A DNA stretch of 64,000 nucleotides from Anastatus disparis (lineage: Eukaryota; Arthropoda; Insecta; Hymenoptera; Eupelmidae), in contig JAFFSR010000218.1 in NCBI GenBank assembly GCA_017163975.1, positions 2,294,001-2,358,000 of the forward strand, in the 5' to 3' direction. Of this stretch, positions 1-11,951 are shown piece after piece; position 1 is the stretch's first letter, and every line of letters begins with the position of its first letter. A model generated the notes under the pieces. The model worked only from the letters and a program-made list of their open reading frames with translations. It had not been told where the DNA came from and did not search any database. A program made the position numbers and the translations under genes.

Positions 1-87
1 TAATTTTTTTCCGCTAGGGGGGTATTATTTTAATGTTTTTAGATTCTATAAGGTTCAACAAATAGCTAAATCTCTTCAAACGTCAAA
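1..87 (+). promoter_or_regulatory. 5' UTR of FAR copy 1 with splice acceptor
   Basis: A pyrimidine-rich tract ending in TTTTTAG (AG at 41-42) precedes ATTCTATAAGG. Genes 2 and 3 have the same arrangement (acceptors at 12,602-12,603 and 27,511-27,512, each followed by ATTGTA). The coding start is therefore probably preceded by a separate non-coding first exon that lies upstream of the window. Confidence 0.6.
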
Positions 88-3000
88 ATGAGTATTAATA
101 GTTCTTATCTCAGTGATATGTTGGATATAAACTCCGATGAAAAATCTCCGAAAAGTGAGATACTTGATTTTTATAAAGGTTTAAACGTCTTCGTTACTGG
201 AGGCTCAGGTTTTATTGGAAAACTTTTAATTGAGAAATTATTACGGTAATGCAATTTAAAGAACCTTTTTAATTTATTGATGTTATAAACGTAGATTTGA
301 GTATTAAAAATTCTATATTCCATATTTCAGAGCATGTCCCGAAATAGGAAAAATTTATCTTTTATTACGCAAAAAGAAAGACAAATTGCCAGAAACAAGG
401 CTCAAGGAACAATTTAATGATGAAGTAAGGCATAAATTTGTTTGATTATCTAAATTTTTTTAGCGCAAATGTGTATTTAACAAAATTATTTTCTAAATAA
501 TATTTTATTTAAACCAGTCAACAATACTTGAATAATATTGATTAAATCTTGTATTAACATAACATCATTAATTTTATATTTGGTTATAGCTATATTCAAT
601 ATTGAAATTAGATAATACAAACTTCATGAATCATGTTGTCATGATTGAAGGCGATACCGCTGAACCTGACCTCGGATTGTCTCTTGAAAATAAAAAAATA
701 CTTATAGAAAATACTCATGTAGTATTTCATGGAGCTGCCACAACACGTTTCGATGCTCCACTTCGTACTGCTTTAGAAATTAACGTAAAAGGTACAAAAA
801 GAGTGTTGATGCTTGCAAAAGAAATGAAAAACCTTAAGGTAATTTATTAATTTTATTGTATTTAAAAATAATTAGAATAATAATAAAAACATTTTTTATT
901 TTTATGAACAGGCATTTATACATATATCGACAGCATACTCACAATGTTATAATAAATGTATAGAAGAAAAATTTTACGATTTGCCTGTAGATGTAGACAA
1001 TGTACTTTCATTACTAGAATTATTTGATGATGAAACCTTAGAACGACTAACGCCACCGTAAGTTTTTCAATAAAAAATAGAATAATTTATTTATACAAAC
1101 TGTAAATTGTTATCGCAGTTTGCAAACATATTTTATAAATGTAATTTTTGATTCAAAGATAAATTATTGGTCATTTCCATAATATAAAGATTAATTTTCT
1201 TTTTATTTCAAAAAAGATCTTATTAATCTAATTTATATTAAAAATGTTGTTTCTTATCTAATATGTTCATTAGAAAAATGTCCTTACTAAAAATTTCCTT
1301 GGGTATTAATAAAATTATATTTTACATTTAGAATAAAAATCAATTCATTACAATTTTTGTATTCATTCAAAAATTACAATTTTAAATGAATATTTGACTT
1401 ACCGGGAGAGCATTAAACCTCCAGATCACCGAGTTATAGTAAAAAACGCTTCTAATATAGTAACTGATAATTTTCATATATTTTTATTCTTCAATTTTGA
1501 TTGTTAATAACTTTTGAACAAGTCGGTATTTTTTGCTGCAATAAATCTCAAATTCAAGGATTTTTCTTAACTTTTTGTATTTTTTGGCAGATCAAGTAAG
1601 AACCATAAATACGCCCATTTATGATTTTTTGAAACAATCCTAATTCTCATTATGTTTCATAAAATTATTGCATATAAATATGCTCTAACTTTGAGTCTAT
1701 TGAGTGTTTGTGATTATAACTCTAGCTTTTTTCATATTTTTATGTAAGAAATCATCTCTCGCTATTCCAACCAAATCGGTGATTTGGAGGTGTTATACTT
1801 TCCTGGTTAGGACTTTCTATTATTAAATTCTATCTACTTACTACCTAAAATAATTTTCAGTCTTATAGATAAATGGCCAAATACATATTCATTTTCAAAA
1901 GCATGCGCTGAACAAGTATTACGGCAACATGCCAAAGATATGCCAATATGTTTAGCACGACCATCAATTGTAACTTCAACATACAAAGAGCCCTTAGAAG
2001 GATGGAACAGTACTATTTATGGACCTACAGGTTTAGCGATGGCTGGCTATCTGTGTATACTTCGTACTGAATACTGTGAAAAGAATTTAAATGCAGAATT
2101 CATTCCAGCTGATTACGTTGTCAATAATTTGATCGCTGCAGCTTGGGATCTTGACAAAACATGGTAAGGATTTCATTTTATTAAGAGATAGTATAGTGTT
2201 ACTGGATCAAGTATTAAGCTTTTTAGCTGAAACAAAATATTTCATATAAATATTTATATAAATATCATTTAAATTTATTATAATTTATTTTTATCAAATA
2301 TAATACTTGTCATCCAAACCACTAACACGTGCCTAGTAACAAAAGATAGACGCTTACAGAATGACACTTCTGGGTTAAATTTTTCGTCCAAAAACCTGGG
2401 TAACACTTTTAACATTGTTTGTATATCTATATATATGAAAAGTTTGCTTTATCTATAATATATATTAGATATAAAAATACATGAGATTTGGTGGTGTCCC
2501 TAAATGGCCGGATAACGGAACCAACTCATTTTTGACAGAAATATTCCACTCAAAAGTATATACTTCTATGAGTGTCTACATTCGTTGTTAGTAATAAGTT
2601 ATAATAAATCTTTTTTAAAATTTTCTGTTCATAGGAAATATAAAACATCCAATGAATTTGCTGTAATAGATAAAAACCGTCTAGATTCAATGAAAAATAA
2701 AGATGAAGCAATAGTTTATAATATTGTGTCTTCCTCACAAAATCCACTTAGTTGGAATAATTTCGTCAAACTTAATCATAAATGGGGGTATAGAAATCCT
2801 TGTGATTTACATATGTGGTATTACTGTTTTATACCTACAAACAATATACTTTTATACAATATACTTTTTTTCCTTATGCATGTGCCATATGGTTTCATCG
2901 TGGATAAACTTTTGATTCTTAATGGGAAAAAGCCAATGTAAGTATAATAATTTAACGAAAATTCTGGAATAACCAAGCTTAAGATCACTTATATATTTAT

Positions 3001-5585
3001 TTATTTTTCCATTATATAACTTTGGAATCTTAAAACAGTTCGAAAATTAGCATTTTCCATTGTAAAATAACACACAAAATTAATAAAGATAATAACGTGA
3101 TGTAGTAGAATAAAAGTCGGATTATTCAATTATGCTAATAAATGAATTAAAATTCGTATGCTTTTGAATAATAGTTTTTAAACTTGGATATTGACTAATG
3201 AAGTAAATGGCTCTTGTTAAAACTATTTTTCTCACGTCAATAATTTTTAAATTATAATCTTTAAAAATCTATTAATCTAATTTGTAAGAATGAATAAGCA
3301 CCATCTCTTTCATTAAAAATGTATATGAAAATTAATTTAAATAATATAATTTCAGGTTGAGTAATGTATATAAAAAAATTTATAAATTCCAAATGGCGTA
3401 CACCTATTTTAAGACTCAACAATGGAAATTCATTGATAATAACGTATTAAATCTTTGGGCAAAAATGAGTCCAGTAGATAAAGAAAAGTTTGTATTTAAT
3501 GCAGCAAGCATCAATTGGGATGAATATGCCAAGAACCATATCATCGGCATTCGCACTTATATACTTAAAAAACCGTGCGCAAAGTGGACAATTTATATTC
3601 GATACGCAATGTGAGTATATAAAACATTATAATATTTTAGTCTTACGAATATTATAAATAAATATTTTGTATTTTATAAACTTTTAATTCATGCATTATA
3701 TGTAATGAAGTATTTATTCATATATTCGTAATGATTTATTTTACAATTTTAGAATAATTTAAAAAAAAACAGAAAATATGATTTTTTTGTAAAACAAAAT
3801 AAAGAAATAATGTTTTTTATTCATTGCATATACAGGGTTTTCATAAAGTATGGGACCCTCCTCTATTTGAAGAATGGTTGGTCGGATAAAAAAAATGACC
3901 TTTATAAAAGATTAAGGATTTTTCGAGGGTGATCTAACGATGTCTATCAATTTCACGTTAATTTTAATCTTGAAGGTCATTTTGAGGTCAAATTGAGATT
4001 TTCAAATGGTACCCCATAATTTTGATCTCAGAAATGGAAAGAGCGGAAAATTTTACATTTGGATATGACTTTAAGTTTAATCTTGAGGCTAAGGTCATGG
4101 TCGCAACAAGTTCGATTTAAAAATCTAAAGTTGGCCTCCAAATGACCTTGAAGATCAATGTTGAAACGAAGATCACCGTTGGGTCGCCCACGTAAAATCT
4201 TAAAACTTTTATGGAGATCATTTTTTTGGGGTTCCATACTTTATGAACACTTTGTACGTTATTAATATTTGTAGTTCTTTTTATATTGTTTTAAGAGCAG
4301 GCCGGATTCGCTGTCCTTGTCTAATTGGCATTTTTGTTATTTACTCAAGTATTAATCGGTGTATCTGCAAATTGAAGGTTATGCGCAATAGATATTATTA
4401 TACAAATATTTATGCACAAAAAAAAATTACGATTTGTTTTAGAGAAGTAAGGAACCCAAGTAAAGATTATGTTTATAATATTTTCGCGTTCCTTACTTTT
4501 CTCAAAACACGATAGATTTTTTTCTTGTGCATAAATATTTGTAATAATAATATCTATTGATAACCTTCAATTTGCAAATACACCGATTAATACTTGAGTA
4601 AATAACAAACAACTCAATTGTTACTCGGTCGGTATCAGGTTCTACTCCGGCCTGCCGTTAAATAAGAATTGTATTCTTGATGTTTAAAATTCAAATTCTT
4701 ATATATTAGAAAAAAATTTTAACAAATTTAAAATTTTAAAAATATATAAATAACATTTTATAGTAAAAATTCAACCATTACATTAAATTAATTTTTCATA
4801 CCACCTCTGCCGAAAATGCGATCTTCGTCTCTGTGTGTCTTTGTCGAAACGCCGATTTTTTAGCTGGCCAACTAGATGGCGCAAACACAGGGATGGAAGA
4901 AATTCAAAGCCTCTGTTGTGTTTTCGACTGTCATATACAGTGAGTATGAGTGAGCGCACATGAGAACGTAGTTAATGCGAAAGAGAACGACGGACTTAAA
5001 AGTTCTCTTTCACATTAACTATACATTCCTACATGCGTATCTATCACAACAAGTTACAGCGAACAACGGTATATAAGTGTAATAATGCGTAGTGGCATAA
5101 GGTTGGGCGACACAGCGCGTGCAGAGCGGCTATGACCCCGCATGAATGTGTGCGCAAACTTTATTACCGACTCACGTTAATCAGTTTTCTTTTCTTAATT
5201 TTTGCTCAGGACTTTTTAACACACTTGGATCATAAATGTTAACGGATGTTAAAAGCCCTTCGCGTTCAGCTTGTTATACTTTGCATATTATTATTTGATA
5301 ATATAATTTTCGGCAGGCTGGTATGGAAAAGTGTGTACATTACACGAGATGAATCTTAATGGTTCCGTCCCAGCGGAGAGGTTACTTCTCGAGGCGTAAG
5401 CCGAGTCCCTTGTAATGTAATAATATTACTGCATTTAAAAAATTTTCAGATTCTTCGTTCTTCATTACACTATAATTGCCGCTTTCTTCTATTCATTGGG
5501 TTGGATATTATATAAAACATTTATGATGATATTTTCATTTGTGGCATTCCAACTAACATCTCCACAATGTATTGCTACTTCATAA
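88..5585 (+). CDS. Fatty acyl-CoA reductase, tandem copy 1 (8 exons, 547 aa)
   Basis: Coding exons: 88-245, 331-424, 590-838, 912-1057, 1861-2163, 2635-2937, 3356-3610, 5450-5585; all introns are GT-AG and the joined frame is open. The family reduces long-chain acyl-CoA to fatty alcohol with NADPH on ER or peroxisome membranes. Visible: a Rossmann motif VTGGSGFIG at residues 36-44, an IHISTAYSQ active-site strand near 169-178, the catalytic YSFSK (Tyr225, Lys229), a RPSIV and IYGPTG stretch typical of insect FARs, then the C-terminal 'sterile' domain (about 318-503) and a hydrophobic membrane segment near the C-terminus (about 505-540). Length is normal for the family. The start is the first ATG after a splice acceptor at 41-42, and all three paralogues use the equivalent ATG. 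Intron 7 is 1839 bp against 273 and 84 bp in genes 2 and 3, because of insertions. Substrate chain length cannot be told. Confidence 0.93.
1395..1815. mobile_element. Inverted-repeat element (MITE-like) in intron 4 of FAR copy 1
   Basis: The left end GACTTACCGGGAGAG with downstream CCTCCAGATCACCGA is matched in inverted orientation by TCGGTGATTTGGAGG and CCTGGTTAGGAC at the right. Intron 4 is 803 bp here and 394 bp in gene 2; the difference of about 409 bp is close to the element size. Non-coding and non-autonomous. Confidence 0.6.
3833..4254. mobile_element. Tc1/mariner-type MITE (422 bp, TA target site) in intron 7
   Basis: Terminal inverted repeats of about 25 bp (left CAGGGTTTTCATAAAGTATG, right end the inverted version with a few mismatches) are flanked by TA at 3831-3832 and 4255-4256. 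The matching place in gene 2 (about 15,650) reads GTATATATATTATTAATATT without insertion. TA duplication and TIRs fit a non-autonomous Tc1/mariner element; there is no transposase frame. The interior carries several AGGTCA hexamers. Confidence 0.8.
4295..4657. mobile_element. TTAA-flanked fold-back element (363 bp) in intron 7
   Basis: The ends GAGCAGGCCGGA and TCCGGCCTGCCG form an imperfect terminal inverted repeat of about 11 bp, flanked by TTAA on both sides (4291-4294 and 4658-4661). Gene 2 has a single TTAA in the matching position (TTTTAAATAAGAG near 15,686). Nearly the whole element is palindromic: the arm from about 4320 to 4440 returns inverted from about 4505 to 4610. A TTAA duplication is typical of piggyBac-superfamily MITEs. 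No coding capacity. Confidence 0.8.
4735..5435. mobile_element. Unclassified GC-richer insertion in intron 7
   Basis: About 700 bp absent from the matching introns of genes 2 and 3. It is GC-richer than its surroundings and holds a TATATAAG box at about 5070, with no long frame. The 3' part (about 5330-5415) has CATTACAC and an inverted GTAATGTAA near the end. A promoter-like box and no coding fit a solo LTR or a non-autonomous element. Boundaries are approximate and no target duplication was recognised. Confidence 0.4.
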
Positions 5586-5736
5586 ATGAAATTAATGAAA
5601 TCACTATTATTTCAAAAAATTAATTTTATTTGCATGTTTTTAATTAAAAAGGATATATCTTTTACCGATATTAATATTCTGTAAATATTTGCTTATATTG
5701 TATAAAAAATTTTTCTTATTAACTTTATAAAGTTCA

Positions 5737-5835
5737 AATAAAATGTATAAAATCAATGAATAAACTAATGGCTATGTACATACATACTTATGGATATGAT
5801 AATATTCTTAATGCAATAAATAAAAATATTTTTGT
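5737..5835 (+). terminator. Polyadenylation signals of FAR copy 1
   Basis: AATAAA occurs at 5737-5742 and 5815-5820. The second is followed by TATTTTTGTAAA. Genes 2 (16,182-16,187) and 3 (32,499-32,504) have AATAAA followed at similar spacing by the same TATTTTTGTAAA string, so the downstream signal is the better candidate. Confidence 0.6.
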
Positions 5836-6821
5836 AAATTTACAATTAATTAATATGTTCCTTTGAACTATCAAATGAAAACATAAAATGATATAAGAGC
5901 TGGTCTATTGTTACGTTAATTGAATTTAAAAATAAATGCTATTGTTACGTTAATAAGGAATGCGGAAAAAAGTTATCAGGTAAAAAATGTTCATTAACAT
6001 TTATATTAGACATAAAACAATTTCCTACTGTATTAGATTTGAAATTAATTATAAATCAATCTTAGGGTCAAAGTTTCGATAAAATTGTTTTAGTTTTTGG
6101 AAAACGATTATTTCCACGTGGCCAAATGTACATTGTACTGTCTCGTAAAAATTCTTGAAATGAACCTAAAAATAAATCTGAAATGATAAGCATTGTTCGA
6201 AATAAAATAATTCGTTGGGTTGGCGGAAGAAGAATACACGCCGTCTCTAGTTTGGAAAAGGCAACACCTAATTTTTTCAATTTTATACTTTATTAATATA
6301 ATCAATTTCTAGAGTAAAAATATTTAAAATAATGAATGATTTTTTAATGAATAAAAGTTTTTAAAGAAAATATTCTGACAAATTAAAAATATTAATAAAA
6401 TTAATGTAAATTTTGAAAAAATTTTAATTTTAATCTTATTAATAAAAATAAAAATTGTGAAATCACAATTCAAATTTCAGATAACATCTTTAAAATATTT
6501 TATACATACAAATTATGCAATAAATTGTTTTTATTCTTCAATAATTTTCGTAATTTTCGTAATTTTACAAATTATTTAAAATTCAGATTTTGAAAAAACT
6601 ATAATTTATTTTATCAATTTCGTATTTAATTTTAAAATTGATTAGCGAATTGCACCTTTCTGTTATTCTACAGGTATTGTAGAAAAAAGAAAAATTCATC
6701 ATTATACTTTTTTATAAAAATTAATTGATCTATAAAATAAATTATCAACAATATTATTAAATTGGCTTTAATTAATTGAGTATTGTAATTTATATCATAA
6801 TTATTAATTTTAAAATATAGA

Positions 6822-7010
6822 GGTCTCAGTGGCTTACTCGGTTGAGCGATGGTTTTCGAACTCGAGTCCTCGAGTTCGATTCCCGGTCTCAGCCGATTTA
6901 TAAAAGCACCACTGTATACATGTGCTTTGCTTACAAACACACCAAAAACCTCCGTCGCTAATTAGTATCGCAATGATATCATAATTACAGCAACGTTAAA
7001 TGAAAAAAAA
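6822..7010 (+). repeat. tRNA-derived SINE, copy 1
   Basis: The head resembles a tRNA: box A-like GTGGCTTACTCGGTTGAGCG and box B GTTCGATTCCC. The family body follows (AAGCACCACTGTA, TGTGCTTTG, CTCCGTCGCTAATTAG) and ends at CAACGTTAAATGAAA. Six further copies with the same order are in the window. Confidence 0.85.
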
Positions 7011-7338
7011 AATTTTATAATATTGTTTTTATTGCGTCAATATTTTACTAGAAAAAGTAACAAATGATCATATTAAATAAATAAGATACTGATAATAATA
7101 AAAAATTTTGAATATTACTTTTTTTTCAATTTAAAAATATATTTTAAAGAAATATTAATACATATGATTTTATTAAATAATATTAATAAAATGAAAAGTA
7201 TATTTTTTTTCTTTTTTTTCCGTATACATGAATAAAAGAGAATGATTATATTATAATTCTTATGCGAAATCCAAAACAAATAGAAAATATAAAAGTAATA
7301 TTCATCACGTTTGCCTTATTAATTTACATAAATGATAG

Positions 7339-7393
7339 ATAGGTAGATAGATAGATATTTATTTGTAATAGTTTACAAAAAGTGTGTAACAAA
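7339..7393 (+). repeat. GATA microsatellite plus shared 3' sequence
   Basis: TAGGTAGATAGATAGATA is followed by TTTATTTGTAATAGTTTACAAAAAGTGTGTAAC. A diverged version lies at 38,512-38,567. A shared microsatellite plus adjoining unique sequence suggests the end of a dispersed retroelement rather than two independent microsatellites. Confidence 0.5.
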
Positions 7394-9540
7394 CTAAAAT
7401 ATAATATTTGATACATAATAAGATACAGAAATGAGATAATGTAATTATTGCACTCATGATATTACAGTCGATTTCCTAAAACTAATAATACTACAAAAGT
7501 AAGTCACTTATAAACGTAATGAATAAAGAGAAAGAACAATTTTAGAAGATTATATTTTAAAATAAAAAATTAACCTCAACTACTTTGAAGTTTGCAGGCC
7601 TTCAATATATGATTTGCTCAAATATCCAAAATTAATTTTTTATTTCATAAATCAGTTTGACATCGAGCGTTAAATCTGAACCTTATTTTTAAAATAAGAT
7701 TGTTTTATTTAAATTATGAAAAATATGAGCAATTTATTATGTGATTCGAAATTTCAATTATTAAAATCACAATAATCATTTTAAAAATTAGAAAAAAGTT
7801 TCTAAATATTTACAATTTTAAACTAAAATTAATTTTGTTATTTTTTGTTATCAAATATTAAACATATTGACCACTAAAATAAAATATTCGTAAATTATTA
7901 CAATTTTTCCAAATTCCCATTTCATTTCAATAGACTAAGACATACTTTGTTCCTTCAACAACTTCACTATTTTAGGAAACTTTGAAAACAAAAAGGCATA
8001 ATTTTACACCTTTGTTTAAAATAAAACACTTCATTCCTACTAAATTAAAAACTTACAAAATAAAATGAATGATTGAAATTTTAATAAAATATTAATATTT
8101 TTAAAAAATTTATTCTTAATTTGTGCTCCAAATTAAAAAATTATAAAATTAAATAAAATTAAATTATACTAGAAATTCAAAAAATTTTAATATTAAAATT
8201 TGAATTAATTGAAATCTTTCTATCAATAATTATCAGATTTTAAGCATGCAAAAAACCTTTAGCCTTTAAAAAAACATGTATCTATATCTTACAAATATTG
8301 TATAATTTATCATGAAACTATTTTTTCTGCACGGAAAATAATTTTGGAGATGTATGCTCCGCTAAGCTATGTTCATTAAATCAATAAAATTAAATATGAT
8401 TTGTAATTTCATGCATAATTATATTTTATTTTATACGTAGCTTTTTTAGCGTTACGTAGTAAACGTTTGATTAATTTATGACAAAATCATTTTAAGAACA
8501 ACGCACATCTTCGTGGCTGAATGATTGCCACGTTTCCATTACGTCGTTTCTTACGTGTTTTTATATTTTGAATACGAATTTCAAGGGTAAAAGATCCGCA
8601 AGAAGTCATTTAAATTATTATTCACAATTTAATTGTTTAAACAGCCATTATAATTTGTGAATTTAGGTCATAAATATCCAACTATATAGATTGTTACAAA
8701 CAGAAAATTAAAAATTTCATTAGTATTTATTGAATAGAAAACAAATTTACATCCATTAATCATAATGAATTTTCCTATTTGTTAGTGTATAAGAAATTTT
8801 CAAATTTTTTAAATTAAAGAAAATTTTTACAAAGTTTTCAGATTTTTTTAATCATTAAAAACATTTTATAAGAAATATTTAAGATGAAAGATTGCTTCAA
8901 ATAGTGGAGGCCATGATTATAATTACCATTTTTAAAAAAAAGTAGCACTGGTTTTCAATTTCAGTGTAATTTAAATATACTACCCACTATACATATTTGT
9001 GAATTAGATCAGCTATGATTTAGCACGTGAATTTTTTAAAATTATTAATAGATTTATTAAAAATGTTTCCGTATAAATTTTAGCCTCACACTTGGGACAA
9101 GTATTAACATCTCATTTTTTATTATTAAGATGTAATTTAATAACAAATATAAATATTTGATTAATACAAACAAGAATTATATATTTATGACTGAAAAATA
9201 TAAAAAGATTATTTGTTTATCTTTTGCGAACGCAAAACTAAATCTTATATATTAATTATTACTAAAAACATATTATATAATATATTAAATTCTACAATAT
9301 ATTGATAAACATGTTAAATATCTTTGTCAAAAGGCTAGTAAGTAAATGTGCTTAAGGTATATACTTTTTAAGTAATTGCAAAACCAACAAAAACGTACAT
9401 TTTTGATAAAATTTCTTTAAATACCACATTAGTCAACAAAATTAAAACGAAATATTCGTAAATCTTATAATTGTATCTTTTAAATAAAAAATTAAGTGAA
9501 CATTAATTTAATCCAACAATAAAATTTATGAATGTATCCT

Positions 9541-9675
9541 CGAAACATATTCTTTGGTGTTCTTTTTCTGTAATTTTAAAATCATACAACCTTATTGGAT
9601 AGTTCCGTTATTTTGTTCATTTTCATTGGAGAATTTTCAAATTAAAGAAAAAGAACACCCAAGAATATGTTTTCG
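9541..9675. mobile_element. Short inverted-repeat element (135 bp)
   Basis: The left arm CGAAACATATTCTTTGGTGT continues into TCTTTTT and is mirrored at the right end (9649-9675) with two or three mismatches over about 27 bp. The roughly 80-bp centre is not palindromic. Probably a short MITE. Confidence 0.6.
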
Positions 9676-11351
9676 TCGACTGTATTTAAACAAGATATAT
9701 AATTTTTAAGTGATTGCAAAGAGAATGGAAACATTTAAAATGATAAACAAGTCATTTTGGTACAAAAAAGATTCCTATCAAATGTGAATATGTATTAAAA
9801 ATTTAAAAACAAAACAATCGAGTATCAACAATGGGTAAACGACGTGCACACAAATTACATAAAAATAAAAACAAATACAAAATTTGTATTATTAATAACA
9901 TCATTTTTTTCCATTTTTTCATTTTTTTTTAAGTTAATATATAACTATGTTATTGAAAAATGATATGAAATTTTGTTGAATAAATTATTTTGAAATAATT
10001 CATATTTGACCAAATAGATGTGAGAAGCAATTGGTCATTCATGACGTACATTTAAAATAACTGAATCATTTGCGGTTATTTCCAAACAAAAATATAATTC
10101 TTGAAACAATGTGTTTCACGCCGATTCTAAAATCACATATTCATCACGAGTTAGCCAGTTACCTCGTGTATTTAAAATATAATTAGAATGCCATTGTCCT
10201 ACTTTGTTGCGATGAAGACAAAACTAGTAGAAATTGCTGTTTGCAAACCAGTAAAATTATATTAATCAATTACTTGTTAATACATATTTATTTCATTAAT
10301 TTTTTTAAATTTAATTTAATATCTACTTTTTTATCCACACTATACTGAAATGACCCACTTAATCTTTTAGCGTCTCCAAGACCGTTGAATAAATTATCAC
10401 AAAATCTACTTAATAAATTATTAATGAGTCTTCTAATTAAATTTTAAAAAAATATATGGAATACGATATCGACCAATTGGATGACTTGTTTTCAAGAGAA
10501 ATCAACTAATCAGTCACTTAGAAGATGAAAAACATCAAAATGTCCAGAATTAAAATCAATTGTATTAATGATTATGTATAAGTTCGTTGCATATTTATTG
10601 TTTGTGCGTAAAAATCTTGTTGCTTCTCTTTTCACATAAAACTCTATTACATTGTAAAGCCGTTTAGTTGTTTTTTTACCTTTATCCGAGAAACATCATC
10701 GGGTAGTTGTGAGTGTGCCGAAATATCTAATAATCAGTTTTTTTTATTCTTATGAATCTTAAGTGAATGTAATATATCAAAGTGGTTTGTTTTCTAACTT
10801 TTATTATATTTGATTTCGTAAATATTATGAATTATAATATTTCTCAAAATAATAATTAATATAATGTTAAAAGATGGTACGAAATTTACGTTCTTCGACA
10901 CAGATTATTTGAACAGTGTTATTAAAAAACAATTACAAAAAATATTTCATTTAATATGAAATAAAAATAAATCAATCGTTATATCGTGTGTAATTAACTG
11001 TGTGAACTAATCCGATTTTTAATAAATAGAGATAAAAATTCCGACACATAAATTATTAATAAATCTCAAGATATGAAAGAATTAATAATATTTTTGAAGA
11101 AGGTTCATTTTGAAACTATAAGGAACTCAATGAAAATAATTGAAATATTTTAAATAAAATTTAATAAATCATATTTAATTGAAAAACATATTTAAATTAA
11201 GTACGTAATTTTTACATTTTAACAAAACATTCTAAAAACTTTATAATGAAAAGTTTGACAAATAATAATTACATAAAAAAATGTTTATAATATATGCAAA
11301 ATATTAATCAAAAACTGGACATATAAAAAAATAAAAAATCAATAAATTTAC

Positions 11352-11951
11352 TTAAGGTATTAGGACAGCGTTGAAGTCTTGAAAAAATTGAATTTAAATG
11401 TAATCATAATTTTTTTTCATATTAATTAATGAAATTTTATTTTACTTTAAATACGTATTAAATACAAGACTTTGGTATAAGAATGATTTTTTCAAAATCT
11501 CATCCCATCATTTTAATCTTTTTCTTTAGTCGAACCCCTGATTTTGGTGGTTACCGCAGGCTTTCTCAGTCAATTAGTACTGGAATTTTGACAAAATAAA
11601 TTTAAGTGAATGTTGAACTTAATTACATACATAAAATTCACAAAAATATCTATTTTATTATTTAAAACTGTTATTTTATGAAAATATATAAACTGAAGAT
11701 CTCTGAAAATTTTTGAGTTGATATGTTGAGAATTTTCTGAAAACGCCTGCGATAAATACCAAAATTAAGTGTTCGACTAAAGAATAGGATTTCAATCATT
11801 AGATGAGATTTTTTATAATTGTTTATGGATCAAAGTCTTGTATATATAAGGTAATAAGAAGTTTCATTAATTAAAATTATAAGAAAAAAAAATTATCAGT
11901 ATATTTAAATTAGATTTTTTTTCAGGCTTTAACACAGATCTGATTTCTTAA
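11352..11951. mobile_element. Fold-back element of about 600 bp upstream of FAR copy 2
   Basis: A long imperfect palindrome. The left arm includes AAGTCTTGAAAAAATTGAA and TTTAGTCGAACCCCTGATTT. The right arm contains their inverted counterparts (GTGTTCGACTAAAG near 11,780 and TTTTTTTTCAGGCTTTAAC near 11,920). No coding frame. Boundaries were judged from where the inverted similarity stops. Confidence 0.6.

Noticed and set aside
4028..4515. Short frames across 4028-4515
   Set aside because: They fall within the TA- and TTAA-flanked inverted-repeat elements and have no protein-like composition.
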